A stretch of DNA of 64,000 bases, from assembly GCA_027442615.1 (NCBI GenBank), contig DAIBBI010000006.1, forward strand, positions 1-64,000. Reading direction: 5' to 3'. The translations under genes and the position numbers were made by a program. This DNA is from JAJZRV01 sp027442615 (GTDB lineage Bacteria; Pseudomonadota; Gammaproteobacteria; Burkholderiales; Ferrovaceae). Shown one piece after another: positions 1-9,341 of the stretch; the stretch's first letter is position 1, and each line of letters begins with the position of its first letter. The notes under the pieces were generated by a model. The model was given only the letters and a program-made list of their open reading frames with translations. It was not told where the DNA came from and did no database searches.

Positions 1-352
1 CATTCCCGACGATAAGCCATAGAAAAACACCGAACAATAAAAAGCCCATTTCGCGCAGGTAAAACATGCCGTATGAAATCGCGAAAATATCGCCAACCAT
101 CGATATCCACTGTCTTTTTCTGGAGGTTTTTTGCTTATAAAGCAAAACAACCAGCAGTCCGACGGATACCAAAAAGCTGCTGAGCGAGAATACGTAGATA
201 TTTAAAGATATTTCATTTGACCGGTTAAGGAGATATTCAAAACTCAAATATAGAAATGCGGCAAGCGAGTAGATCACCCTAAGGGTAACTTGCTCATATT
301 CACCCTCGCGCTCTCGAACCTTCTGGATGAAATAGCGGAATTTTTCCTTCAT
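1..352 (-). CDS. RpfC-like hybrid sensor kinase, N-terminal part (cut by window edge)
   Basis: Reading the minus strand from the ATG at 352 gives an open frame of 117 codons to the window edge. It begins MKEKFRYFIQKVREREGEYE and continues with several hydrophobic segments, typical of the N-terminal membrane part of RpfC-type sensor kinases, where a short charged cytoplasmic stretch precedes the membrane helices. The start overlaps the stop of the upstream HD-GYP regulator gene by four bases (ATGA), implying translational coupling. The kinase, receiver and Hpt domains would lie outside the window, so the RpfC assignment rests on the N-terminal style and on the RpfG-like partner. No synthase for a diffusible fatty-acid signal is visible here. 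Confidence 0.6.
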   Translation of the reverse strand, partial: MKEKFRYFIQKVREREGEYEQVTLRVIYSLAAFLYLSFEYLLNRSNEISLNIYVFSLSSFLVSVGLLVVLLYKQKTSRKRQWISMVGDIFAISYGMFYLREMGFLLFGVFLWLIVGN

Positions 353-1461
353 TGAGCCACCCTGACTGTAGAGGCCACCAAGGTATCCTGTAGCTGCTGT
401 TGAACCAGGCTGACCTTGCTGAACTGGGCGATGAAGGCATCGACACAGATGGGGTCGAAGTGCTTGCCACGATTTGCCAGGAGATAGGCCAGGGCATCGT
501 CATTGGACCACGACATTTTATAAGGCCTGACCGAAGTCAATGCGTCAAAAACATCGGCTACTGCAACAATGCGTGCTTCAAGCGCTATGTCATTGCCCTT
601 CAACCCCTGCGGGTAGCCGCTACCATCATATTTTTCATGGTGCCCCAGGGCAATCTGAGCGCCCTGGATAAGAATGTTCGAGGGGCTTTCCTTGAGAATT
701 TTGTAGCCGATCATCGGGTGGTTCTTCATCACCTCAAACTCATCGGAGGTTAGTCGACCCGGTTTGAGCAGAATATGGTCAGGGATCCCAATCTTGCCGA
801 TATCGTGCATGGGCGCAGCCATTTCGATGAGTTCGCAACGCGTCTGATTCAGTCCAATGCCTTCAGCAATCAAGCGGGAGTAGCGCGCCATTCTAAGAAT
901 GTGATTTCCGGTTTCCGCATCCCGGAATTCCCCTGCCTTGGCAAGGCAATACAAGGTTTCCTGCTCCCGCTCGCGAATTTGCTGGGTAGCCTTGTAGACG
1001 GCATGCTCCAGATCCTGCGAGTGGGCCTGCAGGTTCTTTTCATGTTGGCGCAGTACTAGCAGGTTACGACAACGGACACGACATTCGTAAGGATCGATGG
1101 GCTTGGTCATGAAGTCGGTTGCCCCGGCATCCAGCGCACCATACCGGATACCCAACTCATCATGCGATGTGATCACGATGATGGGTACGGTTTCCAGGGA
1201 TGGAATCTGGCGGATCGCCATGATCACTTCCAGTCCGGACATTTCCTTCATGCGATAATCCACCAGAATCAGGTCAGGTTGATTCTGGTGTATCCACTCC
1301 ATGGATTGCAGTGGGGAAGGGAAGGTATGCGTGATGATGTCGCTTTGGATACTGCGGACGATCTTGTCGAGAATGACGCGACTGGTGAATTCATCGTCAA
1401 TAATGACGACCACCGGCGGAGCCTGGTGGGCGGCATTGGGCACTGACTGCTGGAATGACAT
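349..1461 (-). CDS. rpfG: RpfG-like response regulator, receiver plus HD-GYP phosphodiesterase
   Basis: A two-domain cytoplasmic regulator of 370 residues. The receiver (about 16-130) has the acidic pair D22/D23, phosphoacceptor D68 and K120. A linker helix leads to an HD-GYP domain with H219-D220 and the signature HHEKYDGSGYP at 274-284, the metal-binding set of cyclic-di-GMP phosphodiesterases. In the RpfC/RpfG system the kinase controls hydrolysis of cyclic-di-GMP by RpfG. The next gene downstream overlaps it by four bases and looks like the RpfC partner. The ATG at 1461 is preceded by a GAGGGGAA ribosome site. The domain call is firm; the signal sensed is unknown. Confidence 0.85.
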   Translation of the reverse strand: MSFQQSVPNAAHQAPPVVVIIDDEFTSRVILDKIVRSIQSDIITHTFPSPLQSMEWIHQNQPDLILVDYRMKEMSGLEVIMAIRQIPSLETVPIIVITSHDELGIRYGALDAGATDFMTKPIDPYECRVRCRNLLVLRQHEKNLQAHSQDLEHAVYKATQQIREREQETLYCLAKAGEFRDAETGNHILRMARYSRLIAEGIGLNQTRCELIEMAAPMHDIGKIGIPDHILLKPGRLTSDEFEVMKNHPMIGYKILKESPSNILIQGAQIALGHHEKYDGSGYPQGLKGNDIALEARIVAVADVFDALTSVRPYKMSWSNDDALAYLLANRGKHFDPICVDAFIAQFSKVSLVQQQLQDTLVASTVRVAQ

Positions 1462-1504
1462 GAGATTCCCCTCTCATTGGCGCGAAACTATTGGTTTAGC
1501 GCGT

Positions 1505-1533
1505 ACTTTATCCTTAAATCAGTCTGCCTACAA
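1505..1533 (-). promoter_or_regulatory. possible sigma-70 promoter of the rpfG-rpfC pair
   Basis: On the minus strand TTGTAG (1533-1528) and TAAAGT (1510-1505) are separated by 17 bases, about 45 bases before the rpfG start. The match to consensus is moderate. The gene-free stretch 1462-1776 otherwise holds only the tRNA-Asn gene and its terminator. Confidence 0.3.
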
Positions 1534-1595
1534 TTCGGGCCTCTATCCTGAAAACTCAGGGGAAATTCTGGCGCAGGATAATAAAGCGTAGGCAT

Positions 1596-1632
1596 GAAAA
1601 AAGGGTTAGCGACATGATGATCGCTAACCCTT
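1596..1632 (-). terminator. rho-independent terminator after tRNA-Asn
   Basis: A perfect 12-bp inverted repeat (1601-1612 with 1621-1632, arms AAGGGTTAGCGA and complement) encloses an 8-base loop. On the minus strand it is followed by a run of T residues. It lies five bases beyond the CCA end of the tRNA gene. Confidence 0.85.
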
Positions 1633-1637
1633 AAATT

Positions 1638-1713
1638 TGGCTCCTCGACCTGGGCTCGAACCAGGGACCTGCGGATTAACAGTCCGTCGCTCTACCGACT
1701 GAGCTATCGAGGA
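1638..1713 (-). tRNA. tRNA-Asn (anticodon GTT)
   Basis: The minus strand folds as a standard cloverleaf. The acceptor arm TCCTCGA (1713-1707) pairs with TCGAGGA (1648-1642), followed by discriminator G and an encoded CCA (1640-1638). The D-loop sequence is AGCTCAGTCGGTAGAGC, the anticodon stem-loop GGACTGTTAATCC carries GTT, and the T arm contains GGTTCGAGCC. With CCA it is 76 nt. A strong terminator follows directly. Confidence 0.97.
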
Positions 1714-1776
1714 ATCGGTAAACCGTAGATTTTAAATGCTTAAAGAGGGGGGGTCAAGAGCGTCCACGCCATTATT

Positions 1777-2982
1777 TCAGCTCAGCACGCTTGCAATGGC
1801 TTCCACAACTGTGTCGATGTTGCGGGTATTAAGTGCCGCAACACAGATCCGGCCTGAATCTACCGCGTAGACGGAAAATTCCGACTTGAGACGGGCCACC
1901 TGCGACTGGCTCAAGCCTGAAAAGGAAAACATGCCGTTTTGGTGTGCCACAAAGCTGAAGTCCTGCGCAGGTAAACGAGACTTGAGCTTGGCAACGAAGC
2001 TTTGGCGCATCGCCTTGATGCGATCGCGCATACCTGAGAGTTCCTTTTCCCAGAGCGTCCTCAACTCGGGAGTGCCCAATACGGTGGCCACAAGCTGGGC
2101 GCCATGGGTGGGCGGGTTCGAGTAGTTGGTACGAACCACACGCTTGATCTGGGAGAGGACACGTTGTGCCTCCTCACGACTGCTGGCCACCAGGTTGAAG
2201 GCGCCAATGCGTTCCCCGTACAGGGAAAACGACTTGGAGAAGGAGTTGGAAACCAGCAGGGCACGGCCAGTGGATGCAAAACGGCGAACCACGGCACCAT
2301 CTTCATCTATGGATCGTGAAAAACCCTGATACGCCAGGTCCAGGAAGGGGATGAGCTGACGGCGGCCCACGACTTCAATGACCTGGTCCCACTGGCTGTC
2401 GGTCAAATCGACACCGCTGGGGTTGTGGCAGCAGGCGTGCAGCACAATGACGGTCCCGGCCTTGGCACTTTCAAGCGCGTCGAGCAACCCTGTAAAATTG
2501 ACGCCGTGGGTGGCCGCATCGTAATAGGGGTAGGTTTTGACCACAAAGCCTGCGGATTCAAACAGTGCACGATGGTTTTCCCAACTGGGATCGGAAATCC
2601 AGACCTCGGCGTCAGGACTGAAACGCTTGAGGAAATCGGCACCGATCTTGAGGCCGCCCGTGCCCCCCAGGGATTGCACTGTAATTGCGCGTCCTTCTGC
2701 GACCGCAGGAGCATCAACTCCGAAAACCAGCGCTTGCACCTGCTTGTCATAGCTGGCCAGCCCGTCAATAGGCAAGTAACCTCGGGGCGCCGCCGCAGCG
2801 GTCAGTTGGGCCTCAGCGCGTTTGACGCATTCCAGCAGCGGTACTTTGCCGCTGTCGTCCGTATAGACGCCAACCCCCAGATTCACTTTGGCAGGGTTGG
2901 TATCCGCGTTGTAAGCTTCTGTAATCCCCAGGATCGGGTCGCGGGGGGCCATTTCGATTGAACTGAACAAGGATCCGGTCAT
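1777..2982 (-). CDS. tyrB: aromatic amino acid / aspartate aminotransferase
   Basis: PLP-dependent class I aminotransferase of 401 residues, the usual size. It transfers amino groups between aspartate, tyrosine or phenylalanine and 2-oxoglutarate in the cytoplasm. Visible marks are HNPSG (about 186-190), the D-x-AYQGF segment (215-221) and the Schiff-base lysine K250 in SNSFSKSF, followed by the phosphate-binding arginine in GERIG. It is divergent from uvrB, an arrangement common in betaproteobacteria. Whether it prefers aromatic substrates (TyrB) or aspartate (AspC) cannot be settled by eye, since the two are close homologues. Confidence 0.85.
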   Translation of the reverse strand: MTGSLFSSIEMAPRDPILGITEAYNADTNPAKVNLGVGVYTDDSGKVPLLECVKRAEAQLTAAAAPRGYLPIDGLASYDKQVQALVFGVDAPAVAEGRAITVQSLGGTGGLKIGADFLKRFSPDAEVWISDPSWENHRALFESAGFVVKTYPYYDAATHGVNFTGLLDALESAKAGTVIVLHACCHNPSGVDLTDSQWDQVIEVVGRRQLIPFLDLAYQGFSRSIDEDGAVVRRFASTGRALLVSNSFSKSFSLYGERIGAFNLVASSREEAQRVLSQIKRVVRTNYSNPPTHGAQLVATVLGTPELRTLWEKELSGMRDRIKAMRQSFVAKLKSRLPAQDFSFVAHQNGMFSFSGLSQSQVARLKSEFSVYAVDSGRICVAALNTRNIDTVVEAIASVLS

Positions 2983-3041
2983 GATGCACTCTGAATGTTA
3001 AAATCGTGGTCCGATAACTCGTCAAACGCCCCATTCTAGCA

Positions 3042-5057
3042 GTGATCGTCACTTTTCCCAACAGCCCCTATCGACTGCACCAGCCCTTTGAGCCTGCTGG
3101 AGATCAGCCACAGGCCATCGCGCAATTGGTGGAAGGCCTGAACGACGGATTGAAGTATCAGACCCTCCTGGGAGTGACGGGTTCAGGCAAGACCTTCACG
3201 ATGGCCAACGTCATTGCCCGTCTGGGTCGCCCGGCCATCGTCATGGCGCCAAACAAAACACTGGCTGCACAGTTGTATGCCGAATTGCGGGAATTTCTCC
3301 CCGAGAATGCGGTGGAATACTTCGTATCCTATTACGATTACTATCAGCCTGAGGCCTATGTCCCATCACGCGACCTGTACATCGAAAAAGACTCCAGCAT
3401 CAACGAGCATATCGAGCAGATGCGCCTGTCTGCCACCAAATCCCTGCTGGAGCGCCCGGATTGTGTGATCGTTGCTACGGTTTCGGCAATTTACGGGATT
3501 GGCGAGCTTGCGGAATACCATAGCATGATCCTGCATCTGAGAGACCAGGAAAAACTGGACCAGCGAGCCATCGTCACCCGGTTGACGGCCATGCAATACA
3601 CCCGAAACGAGATGGAGTTCAAGCGGGGTGTTTTCCGTGTGCGCGGGGACGTCATTGACATTTTCCCGGCCGAAAACAGCGAATCTGCCCTGCGGGTGAC
3701 GCTTTTTGACGACGAAGTGGAAAGCCTGATGTTGTTTGACCCCCTCACGGGGAGAACGCTGCAGCGCCTGGGCCGCTTCACCGTATTCCCATCCAGCCAT
3801 TACGTCACCCCGCGCGACACGGTGCTTCGCGCGATCGACTCCATCAAGATCGAGCTGCATGAGCGCATTGAATTTTTTGCAAGGGAGCACAAATTGGTCG
3901 AGATGCAGCGCATTGAGCAGCGCACGCGTTACGACCTTGAAATGCTCAACGAAATCGGATTCTGCAAGGGTATTGAAAATTATTCACGCCATCTGTCCCG
4001 GCGCGCTCCTGGAGAGCCTCCGCCAACATTGATCGAGTACCTGCCGAAGAGCGCCTTGATGTTCGTGGATGAATCCCATGTCACCATTCCGCAAGTTGGG
4101 GGGATGTACAAGGGTGACCGGGCGCGTAAGGAAAATCTCGTGAACTATGGATTCCGCCTGCCTTCTGCGCTGGACAACCGCCCGCTACGCTTTGATGAGT
4201 TCGAGAGGCTCATTCCCCAATGCATTTTCATTTCAGCCACCCCCTCGACCTATGAAGCAACTCATGCCGGCCAGGTGGTGGAACAGCTGGTTCGGCCCAC
4301 GGGGCTAATCGACCCGATTCTGGATGTCCGCCCGGCGCGCACGCAGGTAGATGATCTGCTGTCCGAATGCACCCTCAGGGTTGCCGCAGGCGAGCGCGTA
4401 CTGGTCACTACGCTGACCAAACGCATGGCAGAAGACCTGACGGATTATCTCGACGAACACGGCATCAAAGTTCGCTACCTACATTCCGATATTGATACCG
4501 TCGAGCGGGTTGAAATCATTCGCGATCTGCGCATGGGCGTGTTTGATGTCCTGGTGGGTATCAATTTGCTGCGTGAGGGTCTCGATATCCCTGAAGTTTC
4601 CCTTGTAGCCATACTGGACGCGGATAAGGAAGGTTTTCTGCGTTCCGAACGCTCCTTGATCCAGACCATCGGCAGGGCTGCCCGCCATCTTAATGGAAAA
4701 GCCATCCTGTATGCAGACAGGGTGACAGACTCCATGCGTGCGGCCATGAATGAGACCGAACGCCGGCGTCGGTACCAGATGGATTACAACGATGTGCACC
4801 ATATCACGCCGCGCGGTGTAAACAAGCGTATCAAGGACATCATCGAGGGCATCTACGATCCTGAATTTGCCCCCCAGGAATTGTCCAAAATATCGGCATC
4901 AGCACAGCTGGATGAGTTATCAGAGAAACAGCTGACTGCGTTGCTCAAGCGCTTGGAAAGGGAAATGCTGGAGGCTGCTCAAAACCTGGAATTTGAACTG
5001 GCAGCAAAAAAACGCGATGAACTGAAATGCGTTCGGGATTTTCTGTTGTTGTCTTGA
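3042..5057 (+). CDS. uvrB: excinuclease ABC subunit B
   Basis: DNA-damage recognition helicase of nucleotide excision repair, 671 residues, full length. The N-terminus matches the family pattern (FPNSPYRLHQPFEPAGDQP), with Walker A GVTGSGKT (about 44-51), the beta-hairpin region with YYDYYQPEAYVP (about 92-103), helicase motifs ending in QTIGRAARH, and a C-terminal UVR domain (about 630-665) that binds UvrC. The start codon is GTG at 3042, chosen because the conserved N-terminus begins there; no strong ribosome site is seen. UvrA and UvrC are not in the window. Confidence 0.95.
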   Translation: MIVTFPNSPYRLHQPFEPAGDQPQAIAQLVEGLNDGLKYQTLLGVTGSGKTFTMANVIARLGRPAIVMAPNKTLAAQLYAELREFLPENAVEYFVSYYDYYQPEAYVPSRDLYIEKDSSINEHIEQMRLSATKSLLERPDCVIVATVSAIYGIGELAEYHSMILHLRDQEKLDQRAIVTRLTAMQYTRNEMEFKRGVFRVRGDVIDIFPAENSESALRVTLFDDEVESLMLFDPLTGRTLQRLGRFTVFPSSHYVTPRDTVLRAIDSIKIELHERIEFFAREHKLVEMQRIEQRTRYDLEMLNEIGFCKGIENYSRHLSRRAPGEPPPTLIEYLPKSALMFVDESHVTIPQVGGMYKGDRARKENLVNYGFRLPSALDNRPLRFDEFERLIPQCIFISATPSTYEATHAGQVVEQLVRPTGLIDPILDVRPARTQVDDLLSECTLRVAAGERVLVTTLTKRMAEDLTDYLDEHGIKVRYLHSDIDTVERVEIIRDLRMGVFDVLVGINLLREGLDIPEVSLVAILDADKEGFLRSERSLIQTIGRAARHLNGKAILYADRVTDSMRAAMNETERRRRYQMDYNDVHHITPRGVNKRIKDIIEGIYDPEFAPQELSKISASAQLDELSEKQLTALLKRLEREMLEAAQNLEFELAAKKRDELKCVRDFLLLS

Positions 5058-5079
5058 TACTCGCGCAAGGACGGTCTTG

Positions 5080-7113
5080 ATGAAATGGATACTGTGGGGA
5101 ACAACCCTGATGCTGACGCTTGCAGGTTGTGCTGAATTGTCTCCGCAACCCGCTCAATCCGGGATGGATTCCCAGTGGATGGATGCTTCGGTCCGACCGC
5201 AGGATGATTTGTACCGGCATGTTTCCGGAAAATGGCTGGAAACCGCAGCCATTCCGCCAGACCGCGCGCGCTTTGGAGCATTTGATGAATTACGCGACCA
5301 GTCCGAAGCGCATTTGCGCACACTCATTGAAGGGCTCGTCGCACAACCTGATCTGGAACCGGAGTCCGAGGCCTGGAAAATGGCTAACCTCTACCACGAT
5401 TTCATGAACGAGCCTGCCCTCGAAGCGGCCGGCATTGCGCCACTTGCGGGAGAACTCTCGCGTGTGGACGCCGTTCAATCCCATGATGCGCTGGTGGCCC
5501 TGATGGCGCATCTGGCCACACAGGACGTTAGCGTGCCCATGGAGCCTTCGGTTGCACCGGATGCGCGCGAAGCAACACATTATGCGGTCTATGTCAGTCA
5601 GGGTGGTTTGGGGATGCCGGACCGCGACTACTACCTCAACACGTCCGACCCGGTGCTCAACCAGGTCCGTGAAGCCTATCAGCGCTATCTTGAAACGCTC
5701 TTCACCCTGGCCCATGAAGCGGATCCCCGCCGATTGGCACAACAGACCCTCGCGCTGGAAACCTCGCTGGCTGAGGCGCAGTGGACCAAAGTCGAAAATC
5801 GGGACAGCATCAAAACCTACAACAAAATTACGCTATCCGACCTCGATGCGCAGATTTCGCCGGACTTTGCCTGGAAAGTCTGGCAGAAGGCCATGGGGAT
5901 TGAAGACCGCACTGACGCACTGATCGTGCGCCAACCCAGCTATTTCAAGACGCTTTCGGCACTCAGCCGCAACGTGCCTTTGCAACAATGGAAGGCCTAT
6001 TTCAAGGCGCGTCTGATCGACGCCTATTCACCTTACCTCAGTGCCGAATTTGTGAACGCCCAGTTCAAATTTCATGGGACTACGGTGCGTGGCATTCCAG
6101 AAAACCGCCCACGCTGGAAACGCGCAGTGGCCGTGGTTGAATCCGGCATGGGCGAAGCGTTGGGACATATGTATGTCGATGCGGTCTTTCCGGAATCAAG
6201 CAAGCAGCGCATGGAAGCCTTGGTGAACCATCTGCTGGAGGCTTATCGCCAGAGCATCGAAACATTACCCTGGATGGGCCAGAGCACCCGGGAAGAGGCG
6301 CTGCGCAAACTTGCCGCCCTCAATACCAAAATTGGGTACCCCTCTCGCTGGCGGGACTACAGCGCCCTGACCATCCGGCCGGGTGATTTGCTGGGCAATC
6401 TGATGCGCGCCAACCTGTTTGAAACCCATCGCCAGATCAATAAGCTGGGGCAACCCATCGATCGTGAGGAGTGGGGCATGACACCACAGACAGTCAATGC
6501 CTATTACAGCGCTCGGCTCAACGAAATCGTCTTCCCAGCCGCCATACTGCAACCACCATTTTTCAATCCGGAGGCTGACGATGCCGTTAATTATGGGGCT
6601 ATTGGCGCCGTCATTGGACATGAGATCAGTCACGCCTTCGATGATCAAGGCAGCAAGTCTGACGGGCAAGGCAACTTGCGCAACTGGTGGACCGATGCAG
6701 ACCGCCAGCAATTTTCGCAGCGTACACATGCCTTGGTGGCGCAGTACGACGCTTACAGTCCCTTGCCGGGCTATTTCGTGAACGGTGAATTGACCCTGGG
6801 TGAAAATATCGCTGACAACGCAGGCCTCGCCATTGCCTTCAAGGCTTACCACCTTGCCCTGGAAAATGAACCTGCCCTCATCATTGATGGCTTGAGCGGT
6901 GACCAACGTTTCTATTGCGGCTGGGTACAGGTCTGGCGTAGCCGGGTCAGGGATGCCGAGGCCATTCGCCTGCTCAAGGTGGATCCCCATGCACCGGCTG
7001 CTGTTCGGGCCAACGGCGCCCTGGTCAATCAGCCTGGATATCAGGCCTCCTTTGGCACGCAACCGGGCGACCGGCTGTATCGTACCTCCGATCAGCAGGT
7101 CATTCTTTGGTAG
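5080..7113 (+). CDS. M13 family zinc metallopeptidase, predicted lipoprotein
   Basis: A neprilysin/PepO-type endopeptidase of 677 residues. A signal peptide ends in the lipobox LAGC (Cys about 17), so the enzyme is probably lipid-anchored in the periplasm. The catalytic zinc site is HEISH (H514), with the third ligand in GENIADNAG. The substrate motif NAYY is also present. The ATG at 5080 is preferred over TTG at 5077 because an AAGGA ribosome site lies about nine bases upstream. Its 3' end overlaps the convergent flavoprotein gene by 14 bp. Likely role is peptide turnover; natural substrates are unknown. Confidence 0.9.
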   Translation: MKWILWGTTLMLTLAGCAELSPQPAQSGMDSQWMDASVRPQDDLYRHVSGKWLETAAIPPDRARFGAFDELRDQSEAHLRTLIEGLVAQPDLEPESEAWKMANLYHDFMNEPALEAAGIAPLAGELSRVDAVQSHDALVALMAHLATQDVSVPMEPSVAPDAREATHYAVYVSQGGLGMPDRDYYLNTSDPVLNQVREAYQRYLETLFTLAHEADPRRLAQQTLALETSLAEAQWTKVENRDSIKTYNKITLSDLDAQISPDFAWKVWQKAMGIEDRTDALIVRQPSYFKTLSALSRNVPLQQWKAYFKARLIDAYSPYLSAEFVNAQFKFHGTTVRGIPENRPRWKRAVAVVESGMGEALGHMYVDAVFPESSKQRMEALVNHLLEAYRQSIETLPWMGQSTREEALRKLAALNTKIGYPSRWRDYSALTIRPGDLLGNLMRANLFETHRQINKLGQPIDREEWGMTPQTVNAYYSARLNEIVFPAAILQPPFFNPEADDAVNYGAIGAVIGHEISHAFDDQGSKSDGQGNLRNWWTDADRQQFSQRTHALVAQYDAYSPLPGYFVNGELTLGENIADNAGLAIAFKAYHLALENEPALIIDGLSGDQRFYCGWVQVWRSRVRDAEAIRLLKVDPHAPAAVRANGALVNQPGYQASFGTQPGDRLYRTSDQQVILW

Positions 7114-8518
7114 CGTGAAAAATCTTTCCCGGGTTCATCAAACCCAGGGGGTCTAGCGTGTGCTTGATGCTTTTCATCAAATCGAGTTCTACTGGATTTT
7201 TATAGCGTGCGAGTTCGTCTACCTTCAGCTGGCCAATGCCGTGTTCTGCACTGATGCTGCCACCCAGACGATCCACGGTATCGTGCACGATGCGGTTGAC
7301 GGCCAGGGTTTGTTCAATGAATTCAGCATTATCCAGACGGTTGGGTTTGGATAGGTTGTAATGCAGATTTCCGTCGCCCACATGCCCGAAGCACAGCAGC
7401 CGAATTCCGGGATACTGCGCTTCCAGTCGCGCAGTGGCTTCCTTGATCAGATCAGGAATCCTGCTGACAGGAACGCTGATGTCGTGTTTGATGCTGATGC
7501 CTTCCAGTCGTTGTGCCTCGGAAATCTGCTCGCGCAGGGCCCATAGCGTATCAGCCTGCGCTTCGCTTTGGGCCAATGCGGCGTCGGTGATCAAGTCGGA
7601 ACGCAGGGCTTCGGCCAGACTGTCCTCAAGCACCGCATGGGGATCGGATCCCGGGTCCGTATCATCCATTTCCACCAGGACATACCAGGGCGACGATTGC
7701 CTTAACGGGTCCTGACTACCCGGAATATGGTGAAGCACCATTTGCAGGGCAGAGTTCGAAACCAGCTCAAACCCTGTCACCCGATCACCGCTGCGCGTCT
7801 TGAGATATCCAAGCAACGCCACGGCATCCCGCGGCGTGTCGAGGGCCACCCAGGCAGTGGCTCGTTCATGGGGCAGAGAAAACAGGCGTAATACCGCTGC
7901 AGTGATGATGCCCAAGGTGCCTTCGGCACCGATGAACCATTGCTTGAGGTCATACCCGCTATTGTCTTTGCGCAAGCCCCGTAGGCCGTTCCAGATGCGT
8001 CCATCGGATAATACGACTTCGAGACCCAGCACCAGGCTGCGCATGTTCCCGTAGCGCAATACTGCTGTGCCCCCGGCATTGGTGGAAATGATGCCGCCAA
8101 TCTCAGCGCTGCCCTCGGAGGCAATGCTAAGGGGAAACAGGTGCCCCCCCTGGCTGGCGGTGTTCTGCACCGTGGCCAGAACTGTACCTGCTTCACAGGT
8201 CAAGGTATCGTTGTCCCAGTCTGTAGCCAGGATGCGGTTCATCCGCGACAGGTTCAGTATGATTTCATTATGGCCCGGTCGTGGAATGGAGGCACCGCAC
8301 TGGCTGGTGTTGCCCCCCTGAGGCACGATTGCAACCCTGTTTTCGTGGCAGGCCCGTACCACGGCCGCAACTTCGGCTGTACTTGCGGGTTTTACCACCA
8401 CTGCCGCATCGCCATGGTATCGACCGCGCCAATCCGTGTTGTAAGGCGCAAGATCGCTGGGGTCTGTAACCAGCCCTGCAGGGCCTACGATCCCTCCAAG
8501 GCGTTCAATGAAGGGCAT
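7100..8518 (-). CDS. FAD-linked 2-hydroxyacid dehydrogenase, GlcD/D-lactate dehydrogenase family
   Basis: A 472-residue flavoprotein with an N-terminal PCMH-type FAD domain (about 30-215; PQGGNTSQCG, then EIGGIISTNAGG) and a C-terminal FAD-oxidase domain (GHVGDGNLHYN near 380 and ISAEHGIG near 425). Family members oxidise D-lactate, glycolate or D-2-hydroxyglutarate and pass electrons to quinone, cytochrome c or ETF. No GlcE/GlcF or Fe-S partner is adjacent, so a single-subunit D-2-hydroxyacid dehydrogenase is more likely than glycolate oxidase. The start overlaps the end of nudC by 14 bases, making it the last gene of a long leftward operon. Confidence 0.8.
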   Translation of the reverse strand: MPFIERLGGIVGPAGLVTDPSDLAPYNTDWRGRYHGDAAVVVKPASTAEVAAVVRACHENRVAIVPQGGNTSQCGASIPRPGHNEIILNLSRMNRILATDWDNDTLTCEAGTVLATVQNTASQGGHLFPLSIASEGSAEIGGIISTNAGGTAVLRYGNMRSLVLGLEVVLSDGRIWNGLRGLRKDNSGYDLKQWFIGAEGTLGIITAAVLRLFSLPHERATAWVALDTPRDAVALLGYLKTRSGDRVTGFELVSNSALQMVLHHIPGSQDPLRQSSPWYVLVEMDDTDPGSDPHAVLEDSLAEALRSDLITDAALAQSEAQADTLWALREQISEAQRLEGISIKHDISVPVSRIPDLIKEATARLEAQYPGIRLLCFGHVGDGNLHYNLSKPNRLDNAEFIEQTLAVNRIVHDTVDRLGGSISAEHGIGQLKVDELARYKNPVELDLMKSIKHTLDPLGLMNPGKIFHATKE

Positions 8519-9341
8519 GTTGGCGGGATTTCATGAGTGATAGGGTGGCGTCAATGAGTTGGCGGGCGATGCTGACTGGGTGAGGAAGCAAAGGTAGCGC
8601 CTCGGTCGAAAACCAGCGTGCATCTTCTATTTCATCAGGTTGCGGCACGATCAATCCGGACTGATATTGGCAAGTAAAGGCTACCATCAGGGAGTGTGGG
8701 AAGGGCCAGGACTGGCTTTTAAAATACTGGATGTCCCTGACCTCCAGGCCAACCTCTTCGCGAATTTCGCGCTTCAGGGCCATTTCAAGGCTTTCCCCTG
8801 GTTCGCAATAACCAGCAATGGCGCTGTAGACGCCAGGGGCAAAATGCGGGCTGCGCGCCAACAGCAGCTCCTGCCCGCGCAAGATGAGCCCCATGACCAC
8901 GGGCGCAATGCGTGGATAAGCCACCAACTGACATGTGGGGCAGGTGCGGGCGCGTTCATGTGCACGCAAATCGGTGGGTGTGCCGCAGCGACCGCAGTAC
9001 AAATGGGTACGGTCCCAGTCAATGATCTGCAGCGCGCGCCCGGCAAGCGCCAGGAGAACATCTTCGGCACGACCAAACAATGTGCGCAAACCGGAAAAAG
9101 CGTAACCCGCAGGCGGTGGCGTTTGGGGGCCCACTTCGAGGGCGTGACAGATGCGTCCTTCCAGTTGGCCAATGACGTGGCGGCGCACAATGGCGCTGGC
9201 AAGCAGGGCGGTCACCCTGTCGTCTGGCAATCCGACAGGGCCCTCAGAGTGAGTGACCAACAGTTGCGACCCCTGGAAGATAAACCAGAACGGGTCGCCT
9301 GTGGATTGATCGGGCACTTCCAGGAGCGGTTGAAAATCCAT
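8505..9341 (-). CDS. nudC: NAD(H) pyrophosphatase / RNA decapping hydrolase
   Basis: A Nudix hydrolase of 278 residues. A zinc ribbon (CGRCGTP about 115 and CPTC about 134) precedes the Nudix box (GYCEPGESLEMALKREIREEVGLEV spans about 176-200, with the G-x5-E-x7-REVxEE layout). The NudC-specific motif SQxWPFPxS is present as SQSWPFPHS, with serine in place of the usual proline. NudC cleaves NAD(H) to NMN(H) and AMP and removes NAD caps from RNA. The start shares one base with the nadE stop (TGATG), so synthesis and breakdown of NAD are encoded side by side. Confidence 0.9.
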   Translation of the reverse strand: MDFQPLLEVPDQSTGDPFWFIFQGSQLLVTHSEGPVGLPDDRVTALLASAIVRRHVIGQLEGRICHALEVGPQTPPPAGYAFSGLRTLFGRAEDVLLALAGRALQIIDWDRTHLYCGRCGTPTDLRAHERARTCPTCQLVAYPRIAPVVMGLILRGQELLLARSPHFAPGVYSAIAGYCEPGESLEMALKREIREEVGLEVRDIQYFKSQSWPFPHSLMVAFTCQYQSGLIVPQPDEIEDARWFSTEALPLLPHPVSIARQLIDATLSLMKSRQHALH

